Assembly: GCF_965638725.1 (NCBI RefSeq)
Contig: NC_134962.1
Location: 3,479,501-3,543,500, forward strand
DNA: 64,000 nucleotides
Source of the DNA: Aptenodytes patagonicus
Taxonomy: Eukaryota > Chordata > Aves > Sphenisciformes > Spheniscidae
Direction: 5' to 3'
Shown here: positions 45,101 through 59,108 of the stretch, piece after piece
Numbering within the stretch: position 1 is the stretch's first letter
Layout: every line of letters begins with the position of its first letter
Made by a program: the position numbers and the translations under genes
Notes under the pieces: model-generated
Database searches by the model: none
Told to the model about the DNA's origin: nothing
Seen by the model: the letters and a program-made list of their open reading frames with translations, nothing else

Positions 45101-47300
45101 CGGGGATGGGAACTGTGCTAGCGGCTGGAGTCGAATCGCTGCTTGAGCTAAGCTGTCAGTGCAGTCCTGGTTTCCCAGCTCGTTTCTCAGGGTCTGGACC
45201 CTCTTTTCTGGGTTTCAAACTACTGTAAACTACAGATTTTGTGGTTTTCTTTTCCCGGGGAGACAAAAGATTCTCCTTTAGCTCAGTGTCTGATCCCTGG
45301 GCTTGTGAGAGACCTTTTATATTGTGTGACAAATTTGATAAATATGACGTTCTTTCCACCTACTGCATTTCCATTTCCCCTGCCTCTGCTCCGGTGCCAT
45401 GATACTTAGGGCAGATTTTGCAGGGAGCTGGAAATACCCCTTTCCCCATATATTTTTCATCCTTCTGCTTTCACCAGCCCCACAAAATACCCTGATGATG
45501 TTTCTGCCTTCTCTTTTGCCATTAACTATGTTTTGTGATAAAAGCTATAGTTGCAGTCAGCATGCAAAATTTGCTGTTATTTTAAATAACCATCTGCTCT
45601 CCCCACAGTCTGCTACCTCATCCTTAATTTCTCTATTTTTTGGATGTTTATTTTGATTAGCCTTGTCGCATGGTGCTATAAGGAAATCTTGCTTCACTTC
45701 ACACGCTACTGCCATGTTGCTACAGAAAACTGGCTTACAACCAAAAAGATGTTATTTTTTTCCATCTCTCTCCCCCCCCCCCTTTTTTTTCCAGAAGAAG
45801 TTTTATGTAACGAAGTGTTGTGTAAGGAGGAGAACAGCACGGAGTGCATCAGGACTCATGGATTTTCTTTTCATCTCCATCACAAATCCACTATGACACA
45901 TTGGGCAAGTCGGTACAGTCCAAATCTTCTTACTGGGACCAATGCGATAGCTGCTGAAGTCGCTTAAGTAGATCCATAGTCACACCTGTGTAACGAAGAT
46001 TAAACTCTAACCTAGAGGAAAAAGAAAATCTTGGAAGAACCATCTATATCAGGGAAGGGCTGATGTGCTGAAGTAGGTCACCTTTGTTTATTTGCATTAA
46101 AATTACAGGTGGAGACAGATCCTGAATTTCAGACTAACATTCATATTTGCATGCCAGGTTTGCATGTTTAATAGTTACAATATATATGCTGTTTCTCCAT
46201 TAGATGAGTAAATGGCCTGCGTGCACAAGGTTGTGGTAACTAAACGGCTACAATTCTGGGTGGGGAATTAGTGCATGTGATGGAGATGTGCCATACCATA
46301 AGAAATCTCTCTCTGAGGAGCAAAAAATCACGGAGAAATTGGTACTCATTTTGGAAATGCAAATTTAACTAGTCTGGGTTGAATAAAGAAATGTAATTTG
46401 GCTTCCTGTGAGAAACATTTTCGGAGGAAATATGGTCCCACTGAGTGCTTTGCATACATTACAATTCTTGCATATCCACGGGGAACAAACTGAAGTGTGG
46501 TAGTATTAAAACTACTGCTGTGCTGCGTTATATGTTATACTGTACTTTCCCTTAGGACTTATCTTAATGTTGGCTTTGGGCGTATGAAAGAAAGTCTGCT
46601 GACCCTGGCTATGCTGGGGTAGGGGCAGGGAGGTGAGACTGGAATCAGGCCCCTGTGAACAAGCCACAATTAGCTTAATGAGTCTTTGGAGAATGTTAGT
46701 GCACAACCTGGGTTTATTTATTCTCATCTCTTTTATCAGTATAAACTGTGAGTAATTCTACTAGTAAAAATGAAAGGAGAATAAGGTCCTTTGATTCTGT
46801 CAGGGATTTCAGAAGTTCACTTAAGGTGTAATTTTTATGTTACAAAACACAAGGGATTCCTCCAGAAGCTTTAAAAAGATATCTTCGACTGTTCTAACAC
46901 CACACGTGGCTTTCAGTGGCGTGTGTCAAGAGCAACTCTTCTGAAATCAAAACAGTTCTTAAGTTTCTTCCTGAATTAATGATATGCTGATCTCATCATG
47001 TAGTAGTTTTTAGATAAATTTGAATACATTTATCTTGCCTTTTCTGGGGCTAGGCTAACTCATATTATTATACAATTTCTACAAACCGTATACCAGCATG
47101 GGTAGTTAGCAAGCCTATTCCATGTGTGTCTGAGCCCAAAATTGTTATGTTACCAAGTATCCTGGGAAATCAGGAGCAGGAGTGTCCTCAGGGTGGATTT
47201 TCCTTTACTTGTCCTTTAATCGTTCCCTTTACTTGTCCTAAACTCCATTCCGTATTGGCTTCTGCCAGGATTTATTCTACCTGCCCACTCTGTTAGGTTT
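36136..47300. other. Non-coding region, no gene recognised
   Basis: I searched the open frames on both strands for known protein families, including the neurotensin receptor expected nearby from human gene order, and found none. The sequence is ordinary AT-rich intergenic or possibly intronic DNA, with a C/T homopolymer near 45771-45790. Confidence 0.45.
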
Positions 47301-47305
47301 TTCTG

Positions 47306-47387
47306 GAAAAAAAACCAAAACCGACAAACAAACCCAACCAACAACAAACTTCCAAAAACCCCCAAACCAAAAAAACCCCCCAAACCA
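47306..47387. repeat. A/C-rich low-complexity tract
   Basis: About 80 bp are almost entirely A and C (for example AAACAAACCCAACCAACAAC and AAACCAAAAAAACCCCCC). The complementary strand is T/G-rich. It is a simple low-complexity region. Confidence 0.8.
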
Positions 47388-50123
47388 GAGTTGCTGCAGT
47401 GATGTGCTAACACATGCTGATATTTGCCTGCAGAAAAGAAAATCTTCATTACTGTTGTCAGCTAAATAAGCAATACTTATGTTACCCACGCAGTGCAGCC
47501 ATGGATTCAACACAAGAAATGTCCTGTTTCATACCATAGCCCTTTCTCTAGGCTGCTGTTGACTACCCTTGAGTCCCGATGGGATTCATTGAGTTCATCT
47601 GGTGAATTAACACCGTGAAGGACTAGGAAGTACGTTATTTCTTACAGCACAAGGATACACGCTGCTGCTGCTCACGTTACTCAGTGAAAAGCAGTGATGG
47701 ATGATCAAAGAGGTTCACCTGTCCAATGCAAGTGAAAGCCACATAAATCTTGTTAATGCAGAGCTACGGACAGGGAAGCTGAAAACACTTGTCCGCAAAG
47801 GATGGATTGAGAGATGTCCTGGGAAAAGTTTCCTGAGCTCATTTGCAGAATGCTCTATTCTGATTATTGTTAACCTGAGGCAATACCAGGCAATTCTCAA
47901 ACAACCAGAAAAAGAGAAACTTTCAAAAATCTTTGTGTTTTTATTTTTTAAGGGGGGGGGGGGGAGTAGCAAATACAGTGTTTATTAATTTAAAAAGTAA
48001 AAAGGTCATAAGTACTAATTCTGTTTTGCCCCAGCTACACTCAAAATGATCTTTTGCCTTATCTTGTGACTGAAAAGACATGGATTTTTGTTCAATGTCC
48101 ATGTGTTTTTCTTCTTCATATGACTGTGATACTAGCCAGAAAATCCAGTGAGAATCCCTTTGCATCAGGCACTTGTGGACGTGTCTTATAAAAACAGACT
48201 CTGTTCCCAAGTGCTTATAGTCTCTAGCTACTGAAAGAAACAGGGTGGATAAAGCCAGGTATTACAGCAAGCCACGGCTGCCCTACTAGACTTGAAATCC
48301 TTAGGAGTCCTGAAGAGTAAGAAAGAAAGGCTGACTTTCAGTGGATCTCTGATATTTCACATCTTTCAGCTTTTAACTAATTTTGCACAGGAATTCTTGT
48401 GTAAACGAATTCTGAGTTTGTCCCCCAAATGGTCAGTTTTGGTTTTATGTCATTTCATATGATAGAAAGAGTTCCTGAAGCAATTAATGTCTGACAAACC
48501 TCTTAGCACAAGGTAGCCTGGCAAGGAGGATGGACTTTGTTAGTGTTCTTGTTGGGGAATGGTTGCGGTATGAGCACAGCCCTAAGTAGACATCAGAGAA
48601 GACGCACAAGAAAGAGTCATTATGAATATTGCAATCACTGGGGAAGACTTCAGACAAAGAAATATGCTTAATAAATACTAGAGAATCCAGCCACGAAACA
48701 CCACTTTGTAGGCTACCAGGCTTCATTGCTCACAGAACAACGTGCTTACGGATATCCCGGGAGCCTCCAGTTTTCTTCTCCCCAGCTGTTTTCCCATGCC
48801 TTGTCCCATCAGTGCTTTCATTTTGTAGGCGAGCTCCTCAGGGCAGAGACGTTAGGTGGTGGAAGCAGAAAGCAGGCACAGTTAGACAACTTTTCTGTCT
48901 AAGTGCAGGCTTCCCACCTGATCTTGGAAGGCAAACAGTGCCCTTCTGCTTCTTTATAGACTTCATAGACTTTATAGATTGCTATAAAATCCACTGTGCA
49001 ATATTTCTTGCTGTGAAAGTCTTTAATTATGAAGAGGGTATCCTGTTGAACATGGGAACATGGCACATCTTTGTCATCTGCATCTTGCTGGCTGTGATTA
49101 TTCTGCCTGATGAACAGCAATAGAAACTTTCCGTTTCTTCCTGCTCCTCCAGGACCTGCTGCAGGGCTCTCTAACCTGGGAACGTCCCCCCAGCTGTAAT
49201 CCGTGACCCTAATTTCAAACCTTTTCCCAGAACTGGCATCATTCAGGGTTGGGATGGCTGGGCAGAGCCATATTACGAACCACTCGGTATCACTCCTGAG
49301 TCAGCCAAAGGAAAGGCTGTTAAATGATGTGAATTAACCCCTTTAGCCCCTTCGGTTAGTGCTGGGCACGTGTCCCTGAATCTCCTGCCCCAGAGAGCAG
49401 AGCACAAGAGCCATCAATCAAGGCAAAGCTGCTCACAGAGCAGTGCAGGCAACTCTCCAAAAACAGCGCACGGCAATTACAAGAAGGCTACAGCAAATTG
49501 CAAAGGTTGGGGCAATGCTATTTAGTTCAGTGCTTCATCTCCTTTTCTGAGATGGCACCTACCAACCACGATTCGTCTCCAGAACAGGAATATGCTAAGG
49601 ACAGCATCACGAACCCGTGAATTTAGTTAGCTACAGTAGAACTGGCAAGACTTGAAAGGTAAACGCTGGATGAACTGGAGTATGACACTTCAGTGCACTG
49701 CAGAGATGAATGCATAACAGAGAGCAAATGGCAATTATGAAGGAGAGATTAAAGAACTGACTGAGATGAACTGCCCTCTTATACAGAATGGGCTTAACCG
49801 ATACCTGTATTTAAATTGTACCTACCAGCTGGCACCTTTTCCTAATTATGCCTAGTTAGACTATGAGAATTGTCGGGTCATACAGTTCTACCCAGATTAC
49901 CTTTTAACTAGCTAAATCAGGAGTAATTGGAGGCATTGCCTCAATATATAATTTACTTGACAGCTGCAATGCATACTTAATTTCTGCAGAGGGTTTCCCC
50001 AGCCCCCATTGATTTCCACAGTGCTCATGGTACTTGAGTGGTTTAAAGCCAGCTCAAGCCTATTTACAGCCACAGCCACGAATGGGACCTACCCTCAGTT
50101 GTAAGTGCAACAGCTCACCTCTG
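47388..50123. other. Non-coding region, no gene recognised
   Basis: Only short, unrelated open frames are seen. A small triplication around 48953-48980 (ATAGACTT-like) is the sole local repeat besides the G run. Confidence 0.45.
47950..47964. repeat. Short poly-G run
   Basis: About 14 consecutive G on the plus strand follow a T-rich stretch. No function is apparent. Confidence 0.75.
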
Positions 50124-50158
50124 TCCATCCATCCATCCATCCATCCATCCATCTATCT
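50124..50158. repeat. (CCAT)n tetranucleotide microsatellite
   Basis: Eight to nine units of CCAT/CTAT repeat in tandem. The array is probably length-polymorphic. Confidence 0.95.
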
Positions 50159-51677
50159 GCAGAACGATCTGCCTCTTCTCTGTCTCCTGTGTTTGAAGAG
50201 TGTCAGCCAGTGTATTGCTTGGGGAACAAGGAATTATGATTCTGATTGAGAAATTCTGTAATTTTGATTAATTAGAATACCTGCAGGTGACTAAGTGCTA
50301 CTTGGGACTACAGCTCCAGGGAGCTTTTTGGTGGCAGTGCTCAGCATTTTCACTTACAGTTTAATCAAACTCCTACCAAGCTTACAACATCCCAATGCTT
50401 TCAGAAAGTTGGTGGCACCAATTTTTGCCAGAACAATAGCATGAAATTCTTATTGGTGTCTAATCAGTGATCATATTTACTTATGAGATGGCAATGTAGG
50501 CACCTGTGATACAGGAGAATTTGAGAAATCTTTTTAGAGGCAAAAAAGGCAGCCCTCTTCATTGGAAATACCTCACTCACTGAAAAACTGGTAAAGGGTG
50601 GGTGGCCAAACCTCCTGCTCTAGTGGTCAGACAGCAAAAGGTGCAAGGGGCTGAGAGTCGCAAGACTGATATGACATGGCTCCGAGAACTGAGAGCACCA
50701 GTCCTGGTTTGCAGTCACAGGGTGATAACACCTCTGAAGGGCCCCCATTCCCTTAGGTGACGAGGTTGGTTGTGCTGACTGTGTTGCTGATGGACATCCT
50801 CCTACAGCCTGCAGATTTGGGTTGCCCGGCAGTCCCCATTGCACAGCCCAAGCCTGGGACTGTATGTCACCCACTCATGGACAGAAAGATGGTGAGGTGA
50901 GGGAGTTTCTAGCTAGAATTGCAATTCATATGGGCAACAAAATCTAGTAAAAGCTCTTTGGGAGATCTGCCGGTCTGGCTGAGCTGCCATCGGCACAGGA
51001 TCCAGAGCTGGAGAAGGGTAAGTAGCCTTAATGCTACCAGTATATGTTTCCATAGGTTGCTTTGCCCCTGCCCTTACAGATGTTCTGGCGCTGGGTGTCC
51101 CTGGATGCTGGGTGTCATGCAGTCTGCCCTGGCTCTGGGTGAATATTCTCGCACACAGAAGTTGAGTTACATTTGCTGGTGTTTTACTCTGTTCAGAGCA
51201 GCAGTTCGCTAAGCCATACTTGAGGATTCAGCCTATCATTTTTTATCAGCAGCTTCAATTTTTGGTTGTTGCTCTCCTCTCCCATTCACAGACCCCTTAG
51301 TTCTGCTTGGAGAATATTTAAAACAAAGGCACATCTGATTTAGCTGGAACAGCCCTCTTTCTCTAACAGCTTGATAAATTATCTGCTGCCGTCATTTCTG
51401 ATGACATAATTTTAACATTTCATAACCTTAATCCTAAACTGGGGCTGGACTTGATCACAACATAAGAACTTTATATGCACTCTGACTTGAGGTCTGCCTC
51501 CAATCTGCACTGGTTTCCAGCCATGTGCTTCTCTGGGGTAACAGAAATTTTCACTCAGCACAGAATTTTTTCCCAGGTTTTGATTTCTGCTGAAACAGAT
51601 CCCAGTCCTGATTTTTTGTACAAGTAAAGAACGAGGCTGTAAGCTCCAACAGATTAAAAATCTTTCCAAATCCAACT

Positions 51678-51699
51678 CTTTTTTTTTTTTTTTTTTTTA
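51678..51699. repeat. Poly-T run
   Basis: About 20 consecutive T. It may be the tail of an unrecognised retroposon on the minus strand or a simple homopolymer. Confidence 0.85.
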
Positions 51700-54600
51700 A
51701 TGTGTTTACCTGGCGCAGTAGGTAAATGGATATGATGACTTCAATAGTTGTAATTTTCTTCTGCTTCCATTATATAGCGAATACTCATGACAGACTGTGG
51801 GAAAATATAAGATAACCTATGGTCAGATATTTAAATCTGAGCATTTCCTTAAACACTGTAGGAGAGATTTCTGCAGGTCCTGCCAAACTCGATTATCCAC
51901 CTTACTTACATAGTGTTTAATCTGTATGTGGCCTGCACTTCTCCCTCTGTGTGAAAATAGTGGAGACCACGTACCTGGTTTCCACTTACTTATTTATTTC
52001 TTGTGAAGGTATAGCAAAGCAGCTATGAAATATTTCAACCTTTTTCCGTTTCATCTATAATTTGCTCTTCTTTTGCAGTAAGTAACAGATCCACGCTTCT
52101 CTGTGCTTGGTTATCCCATATTGCTAGTGTTCTTCGTGATAAAGAACAGAATAATATTTTCAAATAATTAAATGCAGCAATGAAAATGTGTAACCAAAGT
52201 CTATGGGAACCAACACCTGATGCTTCTGAAAATTTTTCATAGTACTTTATCCTTATTTATATATATAGTATAAAGTCTGTGTGTATATATATGTATAAAG
52301 TATACTTTATTATTTCTTCAAATAATAATTTCTCAGTAACATTCAGGAAAACAGCAGCGCATTAATAATTTAAGAAGACAGTGCCTCTCTGATGGCAACA
52401 TTATGTCTCCTCTTCTGCATGTCAGTCCCTGATGCTGCTGAAGGAGATCAGAAGCCGTGGCGGTGAGGCCTGAGCACAGCCTGGGCGGGATGACTGTGTT
52501 TTGCCTTTTACAGGCTGTGGAGACTTGGGGATACGTTCACTTTAGGCATCTGCAAACAGCTCTTCAGGTAGAAGGCTAAACTTAAGTCCCCATGTACTCA
52601 GCTGAGAGAGGTGGAGAGGTTTTTCCATAGGGTAACTTAGGTTAGGCTTCTCTGACTTGTCCTCTGGAGAGGCTCAGCTCTTCCCTCACGGGCAGTCAGC
52701 CCTACCCCATCTACACATCTCCTGGGTGGGCAGCACACTGCAGTGATGAAGTCTCTGCAGAGTTGTTACAGTACATTGCACTCAAGGAGCATAAATTACG
52801 GTACTTCAGGGGATATTATTGAGGGCAAAATTTTGAGCTCGTTTTCCTGATGGTCTTTAATGACCTATTTAAAAAAATGCAACCCTAAACAGACTTCCCA
52901 CACTAGGAATTTGAAGGTGCGTGGCAAAATTAAAGAAGACTCGGAGCTCTTGCCCTGCATTACCTACCGGTGAACTATTTTGTTGTTACCTCATTTGTTT
53001 TGTGCTGTTTAGTGGGACGCTGACCAAGCTGCACAGGGAAACTGTCATTAATTATTAAGAAATTGTCTAATCCATCAGGACATCAGTACTGCTATAATGT
53101 TTCCCCTGAGGAGACAAAAAGAGCCTTGAGTAAGGAGTTGGAGGTGTTCCAGTGAGAACATGCAGCCCCAAAAAACAGTCTTACTTCTTAAGTTTGTTAA
53201 ATGAAATTTCCAGATGTTTCCTTCCTTCTCAGCGCTGCACACCAAGAAGGTACAGCAGTTAGTTTTTAGAAAATGAAATTTGTTTTCCAGAAAAGAAATA
53301 TTGCTGAAGGGACTAAGACACAGGATCCTGGGGGACTGAGGTCCTCTGTCAAGACAAATTCCCCACGTCCTTTGGGCACCACCATGGTATTACATGAAAT
53401 AATACAAAAGCTCTGACCAAGGACTACTTTATGGTCATAGCACTGCAGTACAACCCTATTGAGCTTAAAGCCAGAAGGGACATCAGATCCTATAGTTTTA
53501 CTTCAGATATGTCACAGGCATGAAATTTCACCCATTTACCTTGCATTTGACCTAGTTATGTTTGGCTGATACACGGCTAGGAGGACACGCAGTATTGATC
53601 TGAAGATAACAATATCTTATTTACTCTATTGCAGTGTCTTGCTTCAACTTTTAGGTGCTGGGTCTTGTTGTGCCTCTGGGACAGCAACCCAGAACCAAGT
53701 GTGCATCAGGTGGCAGAGACGGCAGAGATGGCCCACCGTGGTCACCCTCAAAGAGGGTTTTGGGCAATTCCACTCTTCCTCTGCCAGTAATTCGCTATCG
53801 TGTGGCAAAAGAAGACAAAAAAGTGCAGCACAGGAGGTTCTGTAGCCAGGTATGAACAAGTACTAAATCTGTGTCTCCCAGTTCTCAGCCCTGACACTGT
53901 GGGTGAAAGCATCCATCTTCTGTCTGATACTACTCACTGGCATTTCACTTGTCAGGTGGAAGCAGGAAAAATCTCAGTAAAATGTTATGTATTAATCACT
54001 TGAATTTAAGAAGGCATTTTCTCTTTATCTCCTATTTCCACCCCTTCTTCTCCCCTCTTCTGTTAAAGTCCTGAATTAGGAGTGAAAGGCTCATGAGCTT
54101 CTGTCTGGAGTAATAAACCCGTCTTCTGGCAGCTGATAAGAATGCTTCTTTTCTAACCAGGAGAGCAAGGATGCAAGTCTGCGGCAGGGCTCTTCATGCT
54201 TAAATCTGGTAGTTTCACTCTCCCTCTTTGCCAGTTGCAGGTGGCCATGATTCATCTTTAAACTCTCGAATAGCCGGGGCATTTCAGGGTGCTCTGCGTC
54301 TGGCTGACAGATACAGCTGCAGATGTTTTTTTTCTCTTGTGGCCGATACTGTGCATCCCCTCCCTTCTTTAAATATGTTTGGGCCATGATTGTGAGCAGG
54401 AGCTGATCAGAAGCATTTCTGGTGGAAAAAGCAAGTTCTTTGGAAAGGAATCCTTCACAGGAGCACAGAAAACCAGTTTGTATAAAGCTTTTGTCAGAGG
54501 TTGGTTCCAGTGTTCTGAAAAATTAAATTTCTGGTTGAAAAAAAAGAGCATCTGCGTAAGCCTCACTGTCCCTTCATGATCTTCGGAACAGCCAGGGATG

Positions 54601-57600
54601 ATATTAGTCTCCCTCAGGGTTTAATTTATATCCCAGACTTTCAGGAAAATACTGCTTCTATTCATCATGGCATCAGCATTTGTTGAATAAGTTTGCAAAT
54701 AATACAGTAATACTTGTCTACATTAAAGACTCTACTAATCCAGGGTGGGAAGTTTGAACATGGCAAATATTATCCTGACACAAGAAAACAGCTTTCCAAG
54801 GAAAAATTATTTCTAAAGGGGTTTTGACTGCTCTGTGCTACAGTATCTGGTAAGTTTACCAATAATTAAATACACTGCAATTTAACTAATTGTTTGATTA
54901 GGAGCAATTCTCTAGACATTATAATGTGTCAGTTTTTCAATGACAGGGCTGACAGATTAGTCTCATATTTTTCTTTTGCTATAAATCACGGAGTATGACT
55001 TGCTAGCAAACCCGAAGTATGGAAATGAGTTACAATGAAATGCACAATCACGCAGGGACTGTGGTGTTTACATTTTATTCTAAGCGATAAAGCAAAGGAA
55101 AATAGCTAAGCCATAGAGAGTCTTTGTGTGCAAATGGATCCCTTACAAGCAAAATCAAGCCTTGCACAATTATGTTGAGGCACAATTATATGGAACAAAC
55201 ATAGAAATTTACATTTTTTGTATGTGTTCGGTCAAAACACAGTTTACTTCATCAAGAGTTCATAATAAGGAAGTGGTAGCAAAAGGACTGAAGGTAAAAG
55301 AGGTTATATATGAGGGTGAAGGAAAGGAATGTGAACAGAACAGCTATACCATACAAGAGGCAATGGGCCTGAATTTCACATACTTCTGGCACGAGAATAT
55401 CCTCAAGGATCTCTCCTGCAAAAAAAAAGTTGATACAGACAGAAATGGCTACTACTGTTTTATTAAGTCATTTATTATCAAGCCATAAGCCATGTCAGTG
55501 GAAGCTGATGATCGCTGTGTTATTTGATAAGGTACCGTCCAACTTTTAATGAGTCTGAGACACAGCCTGGGGATTGTTTGGGTGTTTTTTAAATATAAAA
55601 GAATATTTTTAAAACTTTTAATCCGAACGTTTCCATCAGGGCAATGAATAGCCAATGGAGACAACCCCACCCCGTCTCTGTGAGATCCTTAGAGAGGGAG
55701 CACAGGGAACGGATGATTTCTTGGCAGAGTTTTAAGCAAATCCTTCCATGCCACACGCATGGGCTGAAGCACAGCCCTCCTGCCACATCTCAGAAGAGCC
55801 CTGCGATCTGATTAATGCCTGCCTGATGCATGAAGCTGGGCTTATTTAACTAACCGTGTGATTTAAACATGGCTCAGTGAAAGCAGGGCAAGCATGGACA
55901 TCCATACAAACCTTCCTGTGGGTGTAGCTTGTGCCTCTAATTTTCTGGGGAGAGCAAAAACCTCTACAAACTAGATTAAAGACAGTATATGGGCATTTGC
56001 ACTCTGAACTCTCGTAGTGAAACTAGTTTCAAAAATGACTGAGATAGTCCAGCTCTACTTCTGTGCATGGACGGGCCCCATTGCACATACAGCCCCCATA
56101 CTGCAGACCACGCCATCACAGCCTGTATTCAGATTTCTCTCTTGGCTTCCACGCTCAAATGTTGGCTGCGAAGCATGGATGGCTCTTTGGTAAAGAAAAC
56201 AGCGTTTGCTCAGTGCTCCTTGCTCCCGCCCCAGCAAACCCTAAAGCAACACAGAGCCTGCAGCAAGGGGCAGGAGAAAGATGGTGGGGAGGAATTCACT
56301 GCTCACCCATGTCAGGGTAAGGGTGGTCTCTCCCTCGCCTGTGGATATAAAGGACCTAATGGGGGTTCCCTATTAGGAGACAGGAAAGAAGAGGGGCACC
56401 TTTCAGTCCCTTTGTCAGGAGATTGCTCCGTGGTAAGAGTTTGGGTCTCCCGTTTCAGGTAGATGATTGTCTCTGCTTTTGTGAGCACTGCTACATAATC
56501 TGGCTTAAAAAAATGCAAAGGTCTTTGCTAGTAAAAAAACCTCTTTCAAGAACTGTTCCCATTTTCTACAGGAAATCTGACACTGTCTTTGTCGAAGACC
56601 CTGGCCTTTTCTGTGTTTCCATCAATCAGTCCCCTTTCTCCATGAAAGCCTGCCCTGTAGCTCCAGATCCATTTCTTTTCATGGATTTCAATGCATTTGC
56701 CAGTGCCTTGATGGCTTTCAGTTTTTGGAATTTCACCGTTTCCTTTGTCCTTGCATCTGAAGCAGTTTAGATGCAGATCTGCTCTTTAAAGAGAACTGGA
56801 GCATCAGTCAAGTGGATTACAGCAAAGCTGGCAGGTTCCAAAGGCTTTATGAAAAATACACTCCTTTTTGGCAGGCAAATTGTCCCTTGAAAAGGGAGTT
56901 CCATCAAAGCTGAACTTGTCTGGATCTGAGAGTTTCAGATCATTTGTGGAAAACATACATGCTTCATTTTGCCCACAACATGGTTACCCCTGATGAAAAG
57001 AAATTATTTCTCTTTACCATTCTTTTAATGTCCCATAAATTAGGAAAGAGCATCAAATAAAACAAGAGTCCATTATCACTTACTATTCCATAACCTTTCC
57101 ATTCAGACACAGTCTTTGAAAAACTAATTAAGGAACTAGCGGTGGCTAATGCATGCACTCAAAATAATGCACATTCATACTCTATTTTCAGCAAGAGCAG
57201 ATGAGGTTCATTAACATTATACACTAGCAAATGAATTCAGTTTGGGATAATGCCATCCGATTAAACTTTCCACAGCCCACTTAACTGGAGCTTTGGTGTG
57301 TGTTTGACAGACACTTTAAACTCCCTAGAGATCCTCTGCTTTCCCATTTTCATTCCATCCCCTTCTAAAGGCCAGATTCTGTCTGCTCTCAAGTTGATTA
57401 GTGACTTGCTCTTTCCATAGAGTCCCCAGGGTTTAAGTGAGATGAATTGCAGAGCTAAATGTTGTCCCGTGTGGGGAAAGGTAACAGAATGGGATCCAAA
57501 ATGATGAAGTTAACAGAAGGGTAGTTTTTCAGTTACACCTTCACAACCACAGCTCAGAAAATGGGTTTCAGGTAGGACCCTGGGCTGGGATTCAAGAAAT

Positions 57601-59034
57601 GGATTAGCATTAAGCTTAATTAAGATAATGACTCTTCCTAACTACCACCTCCCTTTAGCTTGCAACGTGTTTTCAGCAGGTCCTGCCTCTCAGCAGAAGT
57701 TTGTGCAGTGCCTACTACTGTGGGACTTACACGGGGAATGCCGGGAAGATGCAAATTGACTGAGTTGCACAAATTTATGCTGTGAGAAGCAGAAGAATGG
57801 ACAACCGAGCCTTGAAGCCTCAGACAGATGGTGATGGCAGAATGGGACCATCCTCATCTCGCAGGGATGACAAGTTATAAAAACCCAATCAAACAGCCAG
57901 CCAAGGATCCTGCAGATGAAGCTGTTGCAACCACAAGCAGGTGTTTAGAAGTGGAACCAGCTTCCGTGGCTGCCAGACACCCGCATTCAGCAGGATGGGT
58001 ATCCCTCTGCACATCGTGTGGGTTTTACTGAAATGAGATTCAAGCAAAGATTTTATTTCTTAAAGGTGGCAGCTCTATGCAAATTAAAAAGCGAGTGTTG
58101 ATAAATACACACTTAGGGATTGCCTTTATCATGCATTTTGATTTTTATCTTAGTGTTTTGCTGCATTTCCTCAGAAAAGTGAAGAAACAAATACTGTGTT
58201 AATAATTAATGGGTTGGCTAATTGAGTTGCTGGCCTTTTCACTTGTGTGATTAGCCTATATGCACAGCTTTTTAGAGTTCTTTCCATTAGGATGAGAAGT
58301 GGTTGATGTCTGACTTGTATCTTCTTTGACATTAATTTATGAAGAATATACACAAATTCCCAGTGAACATCTCAGAAACACAGCAGGCAGTTCCCTTGAT
58401 GAGAAAATCCTTGTCCGGACCTCCTGTGCGTGCTCTCTCCGGTGAGATCTGCCTTTCTGCCCACTATTGAGAAATCGCGGAAACCCAAGGAGTCTGAGAG
58501 AGCCCTGCTTCATACAGTGACCCTGTACAATACGAAAACGAGGTGTGAAGTGGCAGCGGCAAGAGGTTTTTCGAGATACAGTCTGCTAAACTGTGCTTTG
58601 TAACAAGCACAGGGTACTACTTCTGGCAAAACATTATCGTGTTTAAAAGCAGAGAAACTCCTTAAGCCCCTCAGACTGTCTCTGAATTGCCATGGACCCG
58701 AGGTAATCTGTTTGTTACCTGTAGCCATCTGAGCTATCTGAAAGCTCTTGATTGCAGCATTCATGAAGCCCCATGGTACGGGAGCACAGAGTCCATCCGT
58801 AGCTTTCATGGCCGCACAGAAAACCATCAGAAATCAACTCCAAATATAGTATCAAAAAAGTCCCTTGAGTAAAGGAAAAGGCATTTGGGGAGGCTGGATC
58901 TGTTGGGAAAACGCTTTTTATGACTCTATTTTTTTCTTTCAAATATGTGTACTGTACAGTATTTCCTTATAATCTAATCCAACCTTAATGTATTGCTCTG
59001 TTTTCGGCATAGGTTGTTTGGATGGATGTACTCC

Positions 59035-59108
59035 ACCACACACACACAAACACCTGCATATGTGCACGTGTGTATTCGTGTATAAATTTGCATACGTATG
59101 TATGTGCA
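59035..59108. repeat. CA/TG-rich microsatellite-like patch
   Basis: Short alternating purine-pyrimidine stretches (CACACACACAC, GTGCACGTGTGT, ATACGTATGTATGTGCAT) cluster here. The array is imperfect. Confidence 0.6.

Noticed and set aside
48629-49123. 164-codon plus-strand open frame with a hydrophobic end (IFVICILLAVIILP)
   Set aside because: The composition is not protein-like elsewhere, there is a local short repeat (FIDFIDFID), and no family was recognised.
53655-53855. Plus-strand segment with GGRDGRDGPP, recalling collagen or collectin triplets
   Set aside because: Only about three Gly-X-Y triplets are present, with no continuing repeat and no lectin domain or matching exon nearby. 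Chance is more likely.
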